Shown here one piece after another: positions 20,773-30,293 of a DNA stretch of 38,138 bases. The stretch's first letter is position 1; each line of letters begins with the position of its first letter. The notes beneath the pieces are model-generated. The model was not told the origin of the DNA. It did not search any database and worked only from the letters and a program-made list of their open reading frames with translations. The translations under genes and the position numbers were made by a program. The DNA is from Betaproteobacteria bacterium (lineage in GTDB: Bacteria > Pseudomonadota > Gammaproteobacteria > Burkholderiales > SG8-39). The DNA lies in the NCBI GenBank assembly GCA_005881595.1, contig VBBY01000008.1, positions 1 through 38,138 of the forward strand, given 5' to 3'.

Positions 20773-20961
20773 ATGCCCGTGCGCTCGAAGCGTGAAGTGA
20801 GGCGTCGCGCGTTGCTGGAGCTGCTCGACCGTATCCCGCTGCCGCCCCAGCAGCAGGACACCGCCGGAGGAAATCGGGCTCTGACCGCTCTGACCCCGAT
20901 TTCGCCTAAGCCGCCGCCCGTTTGGCGCCCGCCTTCGGCAGCTCGCCGATCGCGGTCCTGA
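20773..20961 (+). CDS. Small ORF whose 3' half reads through a palindrome and the lon-end repeat
   Basis: ATG 20773 is preceded by AGAAAGGA, and 62 codons follow. The first 33 (MPVRSKREVRRRALLELLDR, then proline and glutamine) look like a basic helical protein. The remaining codons come from the palindrome at 20870-20903 and from the antisense of the lon 3' end, and its TGA is exactly the last three bases of the 76-base repeat. I infer an original small gene whose 3' end was replaced by the insertion event, or a chance frame. Confidence 0.3.
   Translation: MPVRSKREVRRRALLELLDRIPLPPQQQDTAGGNRALTALTPISPKPPPVWRPPSAARRSRS
20870..20903. repeat. REP-like palindrome with 9-base perfect arms
   Basis: GAAATCGGG (20870-20878) pairs with CCCGATTTC (20895-20903). 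The loop contains the 9-mer GCTCTGACC twice in tandem (20878-20886 and 20887-20895). Its right part is inside the 76-base direct repeat, so the repeat boundary lies at the centre of the palindrome. Confidence 0.75.
20886..20961. repeat. 76-base direct repeat, left copy: duplicated 3' end of lon
   Basis: Identical over all 76 bases to 22054-22129. It carries the last 18 lon codons (ending KRAAA and TAG) plus 20 bases beyond the stop, but no further lon sequence, so it is a gene-end fragment. With the right copy it brackets 20962-22053, a 1,092-base segment holding the lipoprotein gene. Confidence 0.95.
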
Positions 20962-20964
20962 GGG

Positions 20965-21894
20965 CTACTGTTGGAGCGGAGCTTGCGGCGGCGCGACTTT
21001 AGTGATTGGTACTACGATTTCAGCCCTTGGCGCCGAAGACTGGCTGAGCTTCCACGCGGCGACCTTCGACAGCGCTGACCCGGATGGCGATTTGCGAAGC
21101 TCTTCCACAAGCTGAGTTGCGATCGCGCGAAGCGCTATCGCGATCTCGTCGCGAAAGAGTCGCGCCTCATCCGCGCTCCATTCCGAAACGCGGCGGCCCG
21201 ATCCCTCATAGGCAAATTCGCCCCAGCCATTTGCCCAGGCGGGCGGCGTTTGCAAACCTGCGTGCACCCCGACGACCAGTGCGACGCGAGGATCCTCGCC
21301 GATATCTCCGAACAATCCGAACTCCGTAAACCGCACCTGCAAAAGCGCTTCCTCACCAGGCAGCGCCTTGCCCTCTTCGTCAACCCGGACTGCGCGAAGG
21401 ACGTGGCCGCGGGCCTTGTCGTTTTGCGAAACGATGGCTTCGGAAAGCAAGGCCGTCAGGTTCACCCCCTGAAATAACGGCGCTGAGCCTCGGGCCGCGT
21501 CGATGGGGTGGTGTTGATCTACTGATTTGACGGTCGCCGCCCCAGCGACTGCTCCGACGGCGCCGACGATGGGGGCCGCGACAATACCCACGGGACAAGT
21601 GATGAACCAGAGAAGACCAGTGGCCAAACCGCCCACGCAACCGTAACCAATCGTGAGGCCGGCTCCTGCGACCCCAGTTATTGCCCCCTTGCCGACCCGC
21701 TCCCCAGCTCGATAATCCCGGGTTCGAATGCTCGCGCTCGGTAGCTCCCGCTCAACGTTAATAGCAATGGCGCGCGGCGACTCGGATAGCCAAACCGAGA
21801 CCTCTTCTTTTACACTTGGAGGTTTGGTTGCGCATCCGACGACGAAAAGCACCGCCAGCACAGCGGCGTTCTGGCTCGATAGGAGTGCTCGCAT
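20965..21894 (-). CDS. Hypothetical lipoprotein with glycine-rich hydrophobic segment, in a lower-GC insert
   Basis: The 309 residues begin with a signal peptide and a lipobox (VVGC, residues about 17-20). Residues about 68-125 are rich in Gly, Ala and Val (GAITGVAGAGLTIGYG, AAPIVGAVGAVAGAA), resembling glycine-zipper membrane-inserting segments. The rest is mixed and ends in a Pro/Gln tail. I do not recognise the family. AGGGGGAAGCG before the ATG is a good ribosome-binding site. By hand count of two lines the G+C is about 58%, against about 70% in lon. It lies between two identical copies of the lon 3' end, so it is probably acquired. Confidence 0.75.
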   Translation of the reverse strand: MRALLSSQNAAVLAVLFVVGCATKPPSVKEEVSVWLSESPRAIAINVERELPSASIRTRDYRAGERVGKGAITGVAGAGLTIGYGCVGGLATGLLWFITCPVGIVAAPIVGAVGAVAGAATVKSVDQHHPIDAARGSAPLFQGVNLTALLSEAIVSQNDKARGHVLRAVRVDEEGKALPGEEALLQVRFTEFGLFGDIGEDPRVALVVGVHAGLQTPPAWANGWGEFAYEGSGRRVSEWSADEARLFRDEIAIALRAIATQLVEELRKSPSGSALSKVAAWKLSQSSAPRAEIVVPITKVAPPQAPLQQ

Positions 21895-22073
21895 CGCTTC
21901 CCCCTGAAGATGTGAGCCGAGCGCCAGCCCAGGCTCTTGTTGTCTTAGGTAAGACTATTCTCGCCAGGTGCATTCCGCCATCCCGCGAATAGGGGATATT
22001 GCACACGGCTCTCGAGCAGAGTGGTACAGGCGTACCGGAAGAGCGGGAAACCGCGCTCTGACCCCGATTTCGC

Positions 22074-24481
<2,408 letters not shown>

Positions 24482-24485
<4 letters not shown>

Positions 24486-24877
24486 CTGCCTTCCTTCCTG
24501 CGGAATATCAGGGTGAGCACGCCGTCCGCGAGCGTCTTGCGGGCCAGCTCGAGCGCAGCGTACGGGTCGTCGAGCGGCAGCTGCAGCCGGCGCTCGAAGC
24601 GGCCGTAGGGAATCTCGATGCGATGCAGGTACGCGCCGTCTTCGCGGCAGGGAAAATCGCGCAGCGCCGACACCGTGACCCCGCCGGGCTCGACGGCGAC
24701 GCGAATCGCGTCGGCCGACACCCCGGGCAGCGCGATCTGCACGCGCACCTCGTCGCCCGTCTCGATCACGTCCACCGGCGGCTCCCAGGCGTGCGGCTGC
24801 TCGGCGCCGGCCGCCCGCAGGAACTGCCGGTGCAGGCGGTCGGCCTGCTCGAGGAGAGACAGCGCCTCGGTCCACAT
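24482..24877 (-). CDS. Small heat-shock protein, Hsp20/alpha-crystallin family
   Basis: The 131 residues have an N-terminal helix region (MWTEALSLLEQADRLHRQFL) and an alpha-crystallin domain from about residue 33 (WEPPVDVIETGDEVRVQIAL, PGV, IEIPYGRFERRLQLP, DGVLTLIF). No clear C-terminal I-x-I motif is seen, so oligomer assembly may differ. Such chaperones hold unfolding proteins. The stop overlaps the lon ATG by ATGA, so a holdase and a protease are made together. A candidate RpoH promoter lies upstream. Confidence 0.9.
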
Positions 24878-24911
24878 CCTGCTCGAAAAATCGCGCGATC
24901 TCACGGGCGGT

Positions 24912-24940
24912 AAATGGCGGCGCCGCAAACGGTTATCAAG
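24912..24940 (-). promoter_or_regulatory. Candidate RpoH (sigma-32) heat-shock promoter for hsp20-lon
   Basis: On the minus strand CTTGATA (24940-24934), 14 bases, then CGCCATTT (24919-24912). The consensus is CTTGAAA, 13-17 bases, CCCCATnT. Six of seven and seven of eight positions agree when n is free. It lies about 35 bases before the hsp20 ATG. This is a prediction by comparison with the known E. coli consensus. Confidence 0.65.
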
Positions 24941-24962
24941 TGCCGCAGAAAACAGACCCGGC

Positions 24963-25913
24963 TCATGTATTTGCCGCCTGCTCGAGCAGCCACTTGCGGA
25001 ATGCCGCCACCGCCGGGCGCTCGGCAATAACCTCGGGGCAGACCAGGTAATACGCCGACTGCGGTTTCAGCTCCACCTTGAACGGCGCCCACAGCTTGCC
25101 CGACTCGATATCGTCGTTGACCAGGGGCTTCAACGCAAGCGCCACCCCCAGCTTCTGCGACGCCGCCTCGAGCGACAGGATGTTGGAGGAAAAATGCGGC
25201 CCGCGGCTGCCGTCGACGCGATCGGCGACGCCGGCCGTCTCCAGCCACTTCTGCCACGCGTCGCCGTGCGTGACGAGGTTCATCGCCTCGTCGTGCAGGA
25301 GCACGTGGTGCGCCAGGTCGGCGGGCTCGCGCAGGCCGGGATGGTTGCGCGCAAGCTCCGGGCTGGCGACCGCGATGGTGGCGACGTCGAACAGGTGATC
25401 GGCGCGGTAGCCGGGATAGTTGCCGGCGCCGAGGTGGATCTCCACGCCGGAGGCGTCGTCCCTCAGGTCGAGGTTTCCCACCAGGGCGGCGGACTCGAGC
25501 GCGCCGGCGTCGACCATCTTGCTCGAGGCGAAGACGCGCAGCTCGATCCTCGGCTCGCGCTTGGCGAAATCCGCCAGGCGCGGAAACAGCCACCGCGCGG
25601 TGAACACCGGCGGCGCGGTGATCAGGAGCTCGGTCTCCGCCGCGCGCTCGCGGATCAGCTCCACCGCCGCGGCGAGCGACTCGAAGCCTTCGCGCAGCTT
25701 CGGCAGGCAGGCGCGCGCCGCCTCGGTGAGCTGCACCCCGCGCCCGGCGCGGCGGAACAGCTCCACGCCGAGATACTCCTCGAGGCTCTTGACCTGGTGG
25801 CTGACGGCGGCCTGGGTGATGGAGAGCTCCTGCGCCGCCTCCTTGAACGAGAGATGGCGCGCGGCGGCCTCGAAGACGCGCAGCGCGTTCAGCGGCGGCA
25901 GGCGGTAGATCAT
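24963..25913 (-). CDS. LysR-family transcriptional regulator, GcvA-like
   Basis: The 316 residues start MIYRLPPLNALRVFEAAARHLSFKEA-type sequence, with the winged HTH in AAQELSITQAAVSHQVKSLE and LFRRAGRGVQLTEAA, typical of the GcvA group. A periplasmic-binding-like effector domain (about 90-305) follows. The effector is unknown: GcvA itself responds to glycine, but no glycine-cleavage genes are near. It is divergent from two tiny genes, with a T-N11-A LysR box between them, so autoregulation and control of those genes are likely. Confidence 0.92.
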   Translation of the reverse strand: MIYRLPPLNALRVFEAAARHLSFKEAAQELSITQAAVSHQVKSLEEYLGVELFRRAGRGVQLTEAARACLPKLREGFESLAAAVELIRERAAETELLITAPPVFTARWLFPRLADFAKREPRIELRVFASSKMVDAGALESAALVGNLDLRDDASGVEIHLGAGNYPGYRADHLFDVATIAVASPELARNHPGLREPADLAHHVLLHDEAMNLVTHGDAWQKWLETAGVADRVDGSRGPHFSSNILSLEAASQKLGVALALKPLVNDDIESGKLWAPFKVELKPQSAYYLVCPEVIAERPAVAAFRKWLLEQAANT

Positions 25914-25921
25914 GAAACTAG

Positions 25922-25934
25922 TGAGTTTTTCTCA
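25922..25934. promoter_or_regulatory. LysR-type operator (TGAG-N5-CTCA)
   Basis: TGAG-TTTTT-CTCA is a perfect inverted repeat with the T-N11-A form of LysR boxes. It lies 9 bases upstream of the regulator's start codon and 24 bases before the -35 box of the divergent promoter. A partial second copy, GTGAGAATTCAT, follows at about 25944. Confidence 0.6.
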
Positions 25935-25957
25935 TGGCAGACGTGAGAATTCATCGT

Positions 25958-25986
25958 TTGTTGTAGCCAGGCGGCGGCCCTATCTT
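25958..25986 (+). promoter_or_regulatory. Sigma-70 promoter for the two tiny genes
   Basis: TTGTTG (25958-25963), a 17-base spacer and TATCTT (25981-25986) make a good housekeeping promoter. The transcript would start near 25993, just before AGGAGGG and the ATG at 26008. Confidence 0.65.
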
Positions 25987-26007
25987 GCACTCGTGACAGG
26001 AGGGCAC

Positions 26008-26184
26008 ATGAAAACCAGGACCGCTTTGACCGCCGCAGAATTGTACGCGCTGGAGCGCGCTGCCCGCAGGGCCCGCTCGCAGGAACTCGCGCGTCTGGCC
26101 CGCGCCGGCGCGAACGCGCTGTTTTCGTTCGCCAGGCGCGTCGTATCGGTGCCTCGCACCCCGAGAGGAATACGCCATGCGTAA
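26008..26184 (+). CDS. Small basic hypothetical protein, 58 residues
   Basis: ATG 26008 is preceded by AGGAGGG at 6-base spacing, one of the best ribosome-binding sites in the window. The sequence starts MKTRTALTAAELYALERAARRAR and is strongly helical and arginine- and alanine-rich, with RSQELARLARAGANALFSFARR in the middle and a C-terminal PRGIRHA. It may be an amphipathic helical or nucleic-acid-binding peptide. I do not recognise a characterised family. Its own promoter and operator, shared with the LysR-type gene, support it as a real gene. Confidence 0.7.
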   Translation: MKTRTALTAAELYALERAARRARSQELARLARAGANALFSFARRVVSVPRTPRGIRHA

Positions 26185-26380
26185 CACGTTGACTACCCCA
26201 TTCTGGCAGGATGCCTACCGGTCGCTGCCGGAGGAAGTGCGCCACCGCTATCTCGCTCATCTGGAGAGCGCGGAGCGCTGGGAACTCCGCCTCGACGCGA
26301 CCATGGAAGCTGCTTCGCGCGCGAAAGCGGCGCTCGCCCGGCTGCTTCAGACGCCCGGCAGGCCGCGCTCGGCGCACTGA
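26177..26380 (+). CDS. Small hypothetical protein, 67 residues
   Basis: ATG 26177 overlaps the previous gene by 8 bases and has AGAGGA 8 bases upstream, so the two form a coupled pair. The sequence includes FWQDAYRSLPEEVRHRYLAHL and ESAERWELRLDATMEAASRAKAALARLLQ, an acidic-basic helical protein with no signal sequence. Function unknown; the pairing with the basic 58-residue protein could mean a small two-component complex. Confidence 0.65.
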   Translation: MRNTLTTPFWQDAYRSLPEEVRHRYLAHLESAERWELRLDATMEAASRAKAALARLLQTPGRPRSAH

Positions 26381-26519
26381 TCACCGCTTGCTCCGCCGTC
26401 CGCACCTCTGACGCCTCCTCCTCCTCTTCCGGCTAGGAACGCGCGGGCGGCGAGCATCTTCTCTTTCATCCTCGGCGGGCGTAGCATGGATCTCGCAGCC
26501 GAGCAGAAAGGAGGCCCGT

Positions 26520-26678
26520 ATGTGTCTCGAGTACGAACGCGATTACTACCAGCGCCGCGCTGAAGAGGCGCGCAAGGCCCTGCAGAGAGCCGAGGAGGAG
26601 AGGAAGCAGGCCAAGCCGGAAACCCCGGCCAAGCCCGCCGAATCGAAACCTCGGGAGAAGGAGCCGGTTCCGGCCTGA
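26520..26678 (+). CDS. Small charged hypothetical protein, 52 residues
   Basis: ATG 26520 has AAAGGAGG 6 bases upstream. It starts MCLEYERDYYQRRAEEARKA, continues as a charged helix (LQRAEEERKQAKPE), and ends in a Lys/Glu/Pro tail. It is probably a short coiled coil with a disordered tail. Family and function are not recognised. It is convergent with the hydrolase gene, whose stop begins at the very next base. The region 26381-26519 before it holds only a possible promoter (TAGCAT at 26482-26487). Confidence 0.7.
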   Translation: MCLEYERDYYQRRAEEARKALQRAEEERKQAKPETPAKPAESKPREKEPVPA

Positions 26679-27557
26679 TTACCGGCTGAGCGCCGCAGAG
26701 GTATCCAGGCGCTTGAACGGAATGCCGTACCTGGCGAGGAAGCTCTCCACCGCCGGCACCCAGTAGCGGATCCCCGCCCGGTCGCCGAACACGTAGTGGC
26801 CGTCGTCGCCGAACGGCGGCTGCAGCACGTACTCGGCGCGCGCACCGCCGGCGGTGAAGCGCTCGAACCAGAACCTGGTCGTGTCCGGGTTGAAGTACTG
26901 GTCGTTCTCCGCGTAGTGGAACATCGCCGGCGCCTTGATCGATCTTCCGACCATGTCGAGCACGCGCGCCAGCGGCTCGGCGGCGCAGGGCACGCCCGGA
27001 TGCAGCGCCGGGTTGCCGCCGCGCCCCGCCGCGAAAGCTAGTACTGCCACCAGTCCCTCGGGCTGGCGCACGCCGGCGGTGAACAGGGCCACCATGCCTC
27101 CGGCCGAATGGCCGGCGAGGATCATGCGGCGGGGATCGACGTGGGGCAGCGCGCGCGCGTACTCGTACGCCGCCATGACGTCCTCGGCAGCCGCCTGCTC
27201 GCCACCAAGATAATCCGGATGGCTGCAGGACCCGGTGTACTCCGCGAACCCGCCGCCGGTCGCGCCGAAGCCGCGCCGTAGCGGCAGCACCACCACGTAG
27301 CCGCGCTGCGCGAACACCGCCGCGGACGCGAGCAGATCGCTCGAGGAGGCGCCTGCGCGCTCGCTGTCGGAGACCGGCACGCCGTGATTGAGGATCACCG
27401 CGCCGAACGGCCCCGGTCCCTCGGGCCGCAGGATCGTCGCCGCCACCGTGTACCCGCCGGGCGCCGGGATCCGCACCGCTTCCTGGATTTGGGCGAACGC
27501 GGAGCCGGCCGCAGTCGAGCACACTGCTGCCGCGCACAAGGCGCGAATAACAACCAT
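26679..27557 (-). CDS. Secreted alpha/beta hydrolase (dienelactone-hydrolase-like)
   Basis: The 292 residues begin with a signal peptide cleaved near AFA-Q (about residue 22). The hydrolase fold shows an HG oxyanion motif in VILNHGVPV, the nucleophile elbow GHSAGG (S151), a late acid in AENDQYFNPD and histidine in GDDGHYVF. A periplasmic esterase or lipase-like activity is likely; the substrate is unknown. The signal peptide sets it apart from cytosolic dienelactone hydrolases. It is divergent from gshA across 67 bases. Confidence 0.87.
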   Translation of the reverse strand: MVVIRALCAAAVCSTAAGSAFAQIQEAVRIPAPGGYTVAATILRPEGPGPFGAVILNHGVPVSDSERAGASSSDLLASAAVFAQRGYVVVLPLRRGFGATGGGFAEYTGSCSHPDYLGGEQAAAEDVMAAYEYARALPHVDPRRMILAGHSAGGMVALFTAGVRQPEGLVAVLAFAAGRGGNPALHPGVPCAAEPLARVLDMVGRSIKAPAMFHYAENDQYFNPDTTRFWFERFTAGGARAEYVLQPPFGDDGHYVFGDRAGIRYWVPAVESFLARYGIPFKRLDTSAALSR

Positions 27558-27624
27558 TTGCGCGTCAAGTGTAGCGACGCCTGCGACAGTTGGGTAGTCG
27601 AAACTCTGTTACCTTAGCGAACCC

Positions 27625-29142
27625 ATGAGTTTTCACGAGGATCGGCTGCGTACTCTCGCGCCGGAAACTCTCAGGGGAATGCACCGCGGCATCGAGAAGG
27701 AGAGCCTGCGCGTGCGTTCCGACGGCGCGCTTTCGCAGGCGCCGCACCCGCCGGCGCTCGGCTCGCCGCTCACCCACCCGCACATCACCACCGATTTCAG
27801 CGAGGCGCAGCTCGAGCTGATCACCGGCGTGCACGGCAGCGTGGAGGCCTGCCTGCAGGAGCTCACCTGGATCCACCAGTTCGTCTACCGGCACATCGGC
27901 GACGAGATCCTGTGGTGCGCGAGCATGCCGTGCAACCTGCCGGCGGACAACCAGATCCCGATCGGGCGCTACGGCACCTCGAACGTCGGCCGCGCGAAAA
28001 CCGTGTACCGCCTCGGCCTCGCCCTGCGCTACGGCCGGCGCATGCAGGCGATCTCCGGCATCCACTACAACTGGTCGCTCCCCGGGGTGACCGATGCGCA
28101 GTACTTCGCGCTGATCCGCAACTTCCGGCGCCATTCCTGGCTGCCGATCTACCTGTTCGGCGCCTCGCCCGCGGCGTGCTCGAGCTTCGTCGAGGGGCGC
28201 AAGCACGAGCTGGTCGAGCTCTCGCCCGGCACCATGTATGCGCCGCACGCGACCTCGCTGCGCATGGGGCCGCTCGGCTACCAGAGCGACGCGCAGTCCG
28301 CGCTGCGCGTGAGCTACAACGACCTCAAGAGCTACGCTGCCTCGCTCGACGATGCGCTCACCAAGCCCTATCCGCCCTACGCGAAAGCCGGCATCCGCGA
28401 CAACGACAACTACCGCCAGCTATCGACCAGCCTGCTGCAGATCGAGAACGAGTTCTACGGCAGCATCCGCCCCAAGCGCCGCATCAACTCCGGGGAGCGA
28501 GCGCTGCACGCCCTGCGCGAGCGGGGCGTCGAGTACGTCGAAGTGCGCCTGATGGACCTCGATCCGTTCTGCCCGATCGGCATCTGGCCGGCGACCTGCC
28601 GCTTCCTCGACCTGTTCCTGCTGCACTGCCTGCTCGCCGACAGCCCGCCCGACACCACTCAGGAGATCGCCGCGATACGGCGCAACCAGCAGCGCGTCGC
28701 GCTGCGCGGGCGGGAGCCCGGATTGAAGCTGCAGAAAGATTCGGATGAGCTCGAGCTGGTTCGATGGGGCGGTCAGATACTGTCCGAATGCGCGCCGATC
28801 GCCGAGGCGCTCGACCAGGCGAATGGCGGCGGCAGCGCGCATCGCGATGCCCTCGCCGCCGCGCTGCAGGCGCTGCGCACTTCCGACAGCGTGCCCTCGG
28901 CGAAAGTGCTGCAGGCGATGGCGCGCGAGCACCGCAACTCCTTCGTTCGCTTCGCGCTCGCCGAGTCGACGCTGCACAAGGCCAGCCTGAAGGGCCATGA
29001 GCTGCCGCGCGAAGCGAACGAGCGGTTCACCGGCCTCGCCGACTGGTCGCTCGAGCGCCAGCGCGAGATCGAGGCCGCGGACAAAGTGCCCTTCGAGGCC
29101 TGGCGGCAGAAATACCTGTCGCATGACACGCTGGTGGTCTAG
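27625..29142 (+). CDS. gshA: Glutamate-cysteine ligase GshA (E. coli type)
   Basis: GshA makes gamma-glutamylcysteine, the first step of glutathione synthesis. The 505 residues include GMHRGIEKESLRV, ITTDFSEAQLELIT, CASMPCNLP, PIGRYGTSNVGRAKTVYR and SGIHYNWSLP, all conserved in the proteobacterial family. No Shine-Dalgarno is visible; TTACCT lies 10 bases before the ATG. No gshB is nearby, although a glutathione S-transferase lies at 10946. The last 20 bases overlap the next gene. Confidence 0.97.
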   Translation: MSFHEDRLRTLAPETLRGMHRGIEKESLRVRSDGALSQAPHPPALGSPLTHPHITTDFSEAQLELITGVHGSVEACLQELTWIHQFVYRHIGDEILWCASMPCNLPADNQIPIGRYGTSNVGRAKTVYRLGLALRYGRRMQAISGIHYNWSLPGVTDAQYFALIRNFRRHSWLPIYLFGASPAACSSFVEGRKHELVELSPGTMYAPHATSLRMGPLGYQSDAQSALRVSYNDLKSYAASLDDALTKPYPPYAKAGIRDNDNYRQLSTSLLQIENEFYGSIRPKRRINSGERALHALRERGVEYVEVRLMDLDPFCPIGIWPATCRFLDLFLLHCLLADSPPDTTQEIAAIRRNQQRVALRGREPGLKLQKDSDELELVRWGGQILSECAPIAEALDQANGGGSAHRDALAAALQALRTSDSVPSAKVLQAMAREHRNSFVRFALAESTLHKASLKGHELPREANERFTGLADWSLERQREIEAADKVPFEAWRQKYLSHDTLVV

Positions 29143-29614
29143 CAGCCTGCTTCTTTCCCTGGCGCTCGCCTTTCCCGGCCTCGGCGCCGCAGCCGACTGG
29201 GGCGTGAACGTCTACGGCCTGTCGCGCCATCTCGACCGCGCCAAGGCGCGCGAGCTGCACGTCGACAACGAGCTCAACCCGGGACTCGGCCTGCGCTACC
29301 GCGTGCCGCGGGATGAGCGGCTCGACTGGATCTTCGACACCGGCTTCTACCGCGACTCAGGCCGCAACCGCGCCTTCTTCGCCGGCGCGGGCGCGTCCTG
29401 GCACGCAACCGGGCACCTGCGCCTCGCCGGCGCGCTCACCTTCTTCAAGAGCGACACCTACAACCGCGGCCGCGCAGGCATCGCGCCGCTGCCGGTCGCG
29501 GTGTGGGAGACGCGAGCGGTCAGCTTCAACCTCGTCTTCTTCCCGAAGGTGCCCGAGACCAACAGCATCGCGACGCTCGGCTTCTGGCTGACGCTCTGGC
29601 CGGGCGGCTGGTAA
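29123..29614 (+). CDS. Small outer-membrane beta-barrel-like protein
   Basis: The 163 residues start MTRWWSSSLLLSLALAFPGL, a signal peptide ending near GAAA-D. The mature part has alternating hydrophobic strands with YGLSRHLDR, NELNPGLGLRYRV, FFAGAGASWHATGHLRLAGAL, IAPLPVAVWE and a C-terminal aromatic end (LTLWPGGW), as in small outer-membrane barrels. IAPLP and NPGLGLRY recall PagP-like lipid A palmitoyltransferases, but catalytic residues cannot be assigned with confidence. The start overlaps the gshA end by 20 bases, and no Shine-Dalgarno is seen. Confidence 0.65.
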   Translation: MTRWWSSSLLLSLALAFPGLGAAADWGVNVYGLSRHLDRAKARELHVDNELNPGLGLRYRVPRDERLDWIFDTGFYRDSGRNRAFFAGAGASWHATGHLRLAGALTFFKSDTYNRGRAGIAPLPVAVWETRAVSFNLVFFPKVPETNSIATLGFWLTLWPGGW

Positions 29615-29622
29615 ATCGGCGG

Positions 29623-30183
29623 CTACTTCTCTCCGCCGCCGATCGACACGTTGAAGTTCAGCGCCTCTTCCCTGAACGAAGAGGGAATGTAAGACAGCTC
29701 GAGGCGGATTTCCTTCAGCTTCTTCGCCCCCAGGGCTGCGGCGGGAAAGTCCGCGTCGAGGGTCTGCGTGCTGTCCTGTCCGGGATCGAGCCGCTCCTGG
29801 CTGCCGTACGACGAGGCGATCCTGAGCATCGGCTCGGTACGGTTCTCTTCCAGCTTGATCGGCTTGCCCTGCATGTCGATGTAGAGCACCTTGCCGCCGA
29901 TCAGGCGCAGCGACTGGTCCGCAGACACGTTCTTGAGAACCAGCTTGCCGCTGAGCTTGGCGGGCGACGTGATGCGTCCCGAGCCCTCCTCGATGCGCTC
30001 CGTGACCTTCATCTCGGTGAGCTCGCCCGTGACGATGCCGGATTTCACCTTCATCGCGGCGGGCGTCACGCTGTAGATCTTGTCCTTCACCACTGCGACC
30101 GTCGCGCTCGGCTGCGGGGAGCAGCCGAACATCATCGCCGCCACCGCGGCGCTCACTGCCATCACAGCTGTCCGCATCAACAT
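29623..30183 (-). CDS. Hypothetical lipoprotein, 186 residues
   Basis: A signal peptide ends in the lipobox MFGC (C21), followed by SPQPSATVAVV. The mature protein is beta-rich, with GKLVLKNVSADQSLRLIGGK and EIRLELSYIPSSFRE, suggesting an immunoglobulin-like or FxLYD-like fold. I do not recognise the family. GGAGAAGG precedes the ATG at 30183; ATG 30177 is an alternative. The stop is 8 bases from the convergent barrel gene. Confidence 0.7.
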   Translation of the reverse strand: MLMRTAVMAVSAAVAAMMFGCSPQPSATVAVVKDKIYSVTPAAMKVKSGIVTGELTEMKVTERIEEGSGRITSPAKLSGKLVLKNVSADQSLRLIGGKVLYIDMQGKPIKLEENRTEPMLRIASSYGSQERLDPGQDSTQTLDADFPAAALGAKKLKEIRLELSYIPSSFREEALNFNVSIGGGEK

Positions 30184-30255
30184 TGCCTTCTCCTTGCCGG
30201 GTTATTCATGGTCTCCTTGGGCCCCCAGATTGTCGGCCCGCCATGGCGGGCCGGC

Positions 30256-30271
30256 TGTGCGCTGGCGCACA
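30256..30271. promoter_or_regulatory. Operator 1: perfect TGTGCGC-TG-GCGCACA
   Basis: A perfect 7-base inverted repeat with a 2-base spacer, 22 bases before the start of the first Crp/Fnr-type gene and overlapping where its -35 box should be (TACACT at 30279-30284 as -10). The other two copies are at 31552 and 32870. It is the likely binding site of one or both Crp/Fnr paralogues. Confidence 0.7.
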
Positions 30272-30293
30272 CAGGGCGTACACTGGGCCATCC

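Noticed and set aside
20962..22053. Insertion sequence or integron cassette
   Set aside because: No transposase, integrase, terminal inverted repeats or attC-like structure; only the direct repeat of the lon end.
24486..24875. A longer lon reading frame starting upstream at 24875
   Set aside because: The extra codons are a shifted reading of hsp20. The ATG at 24485 has a ribosome-binding site and matches normal Lon length.
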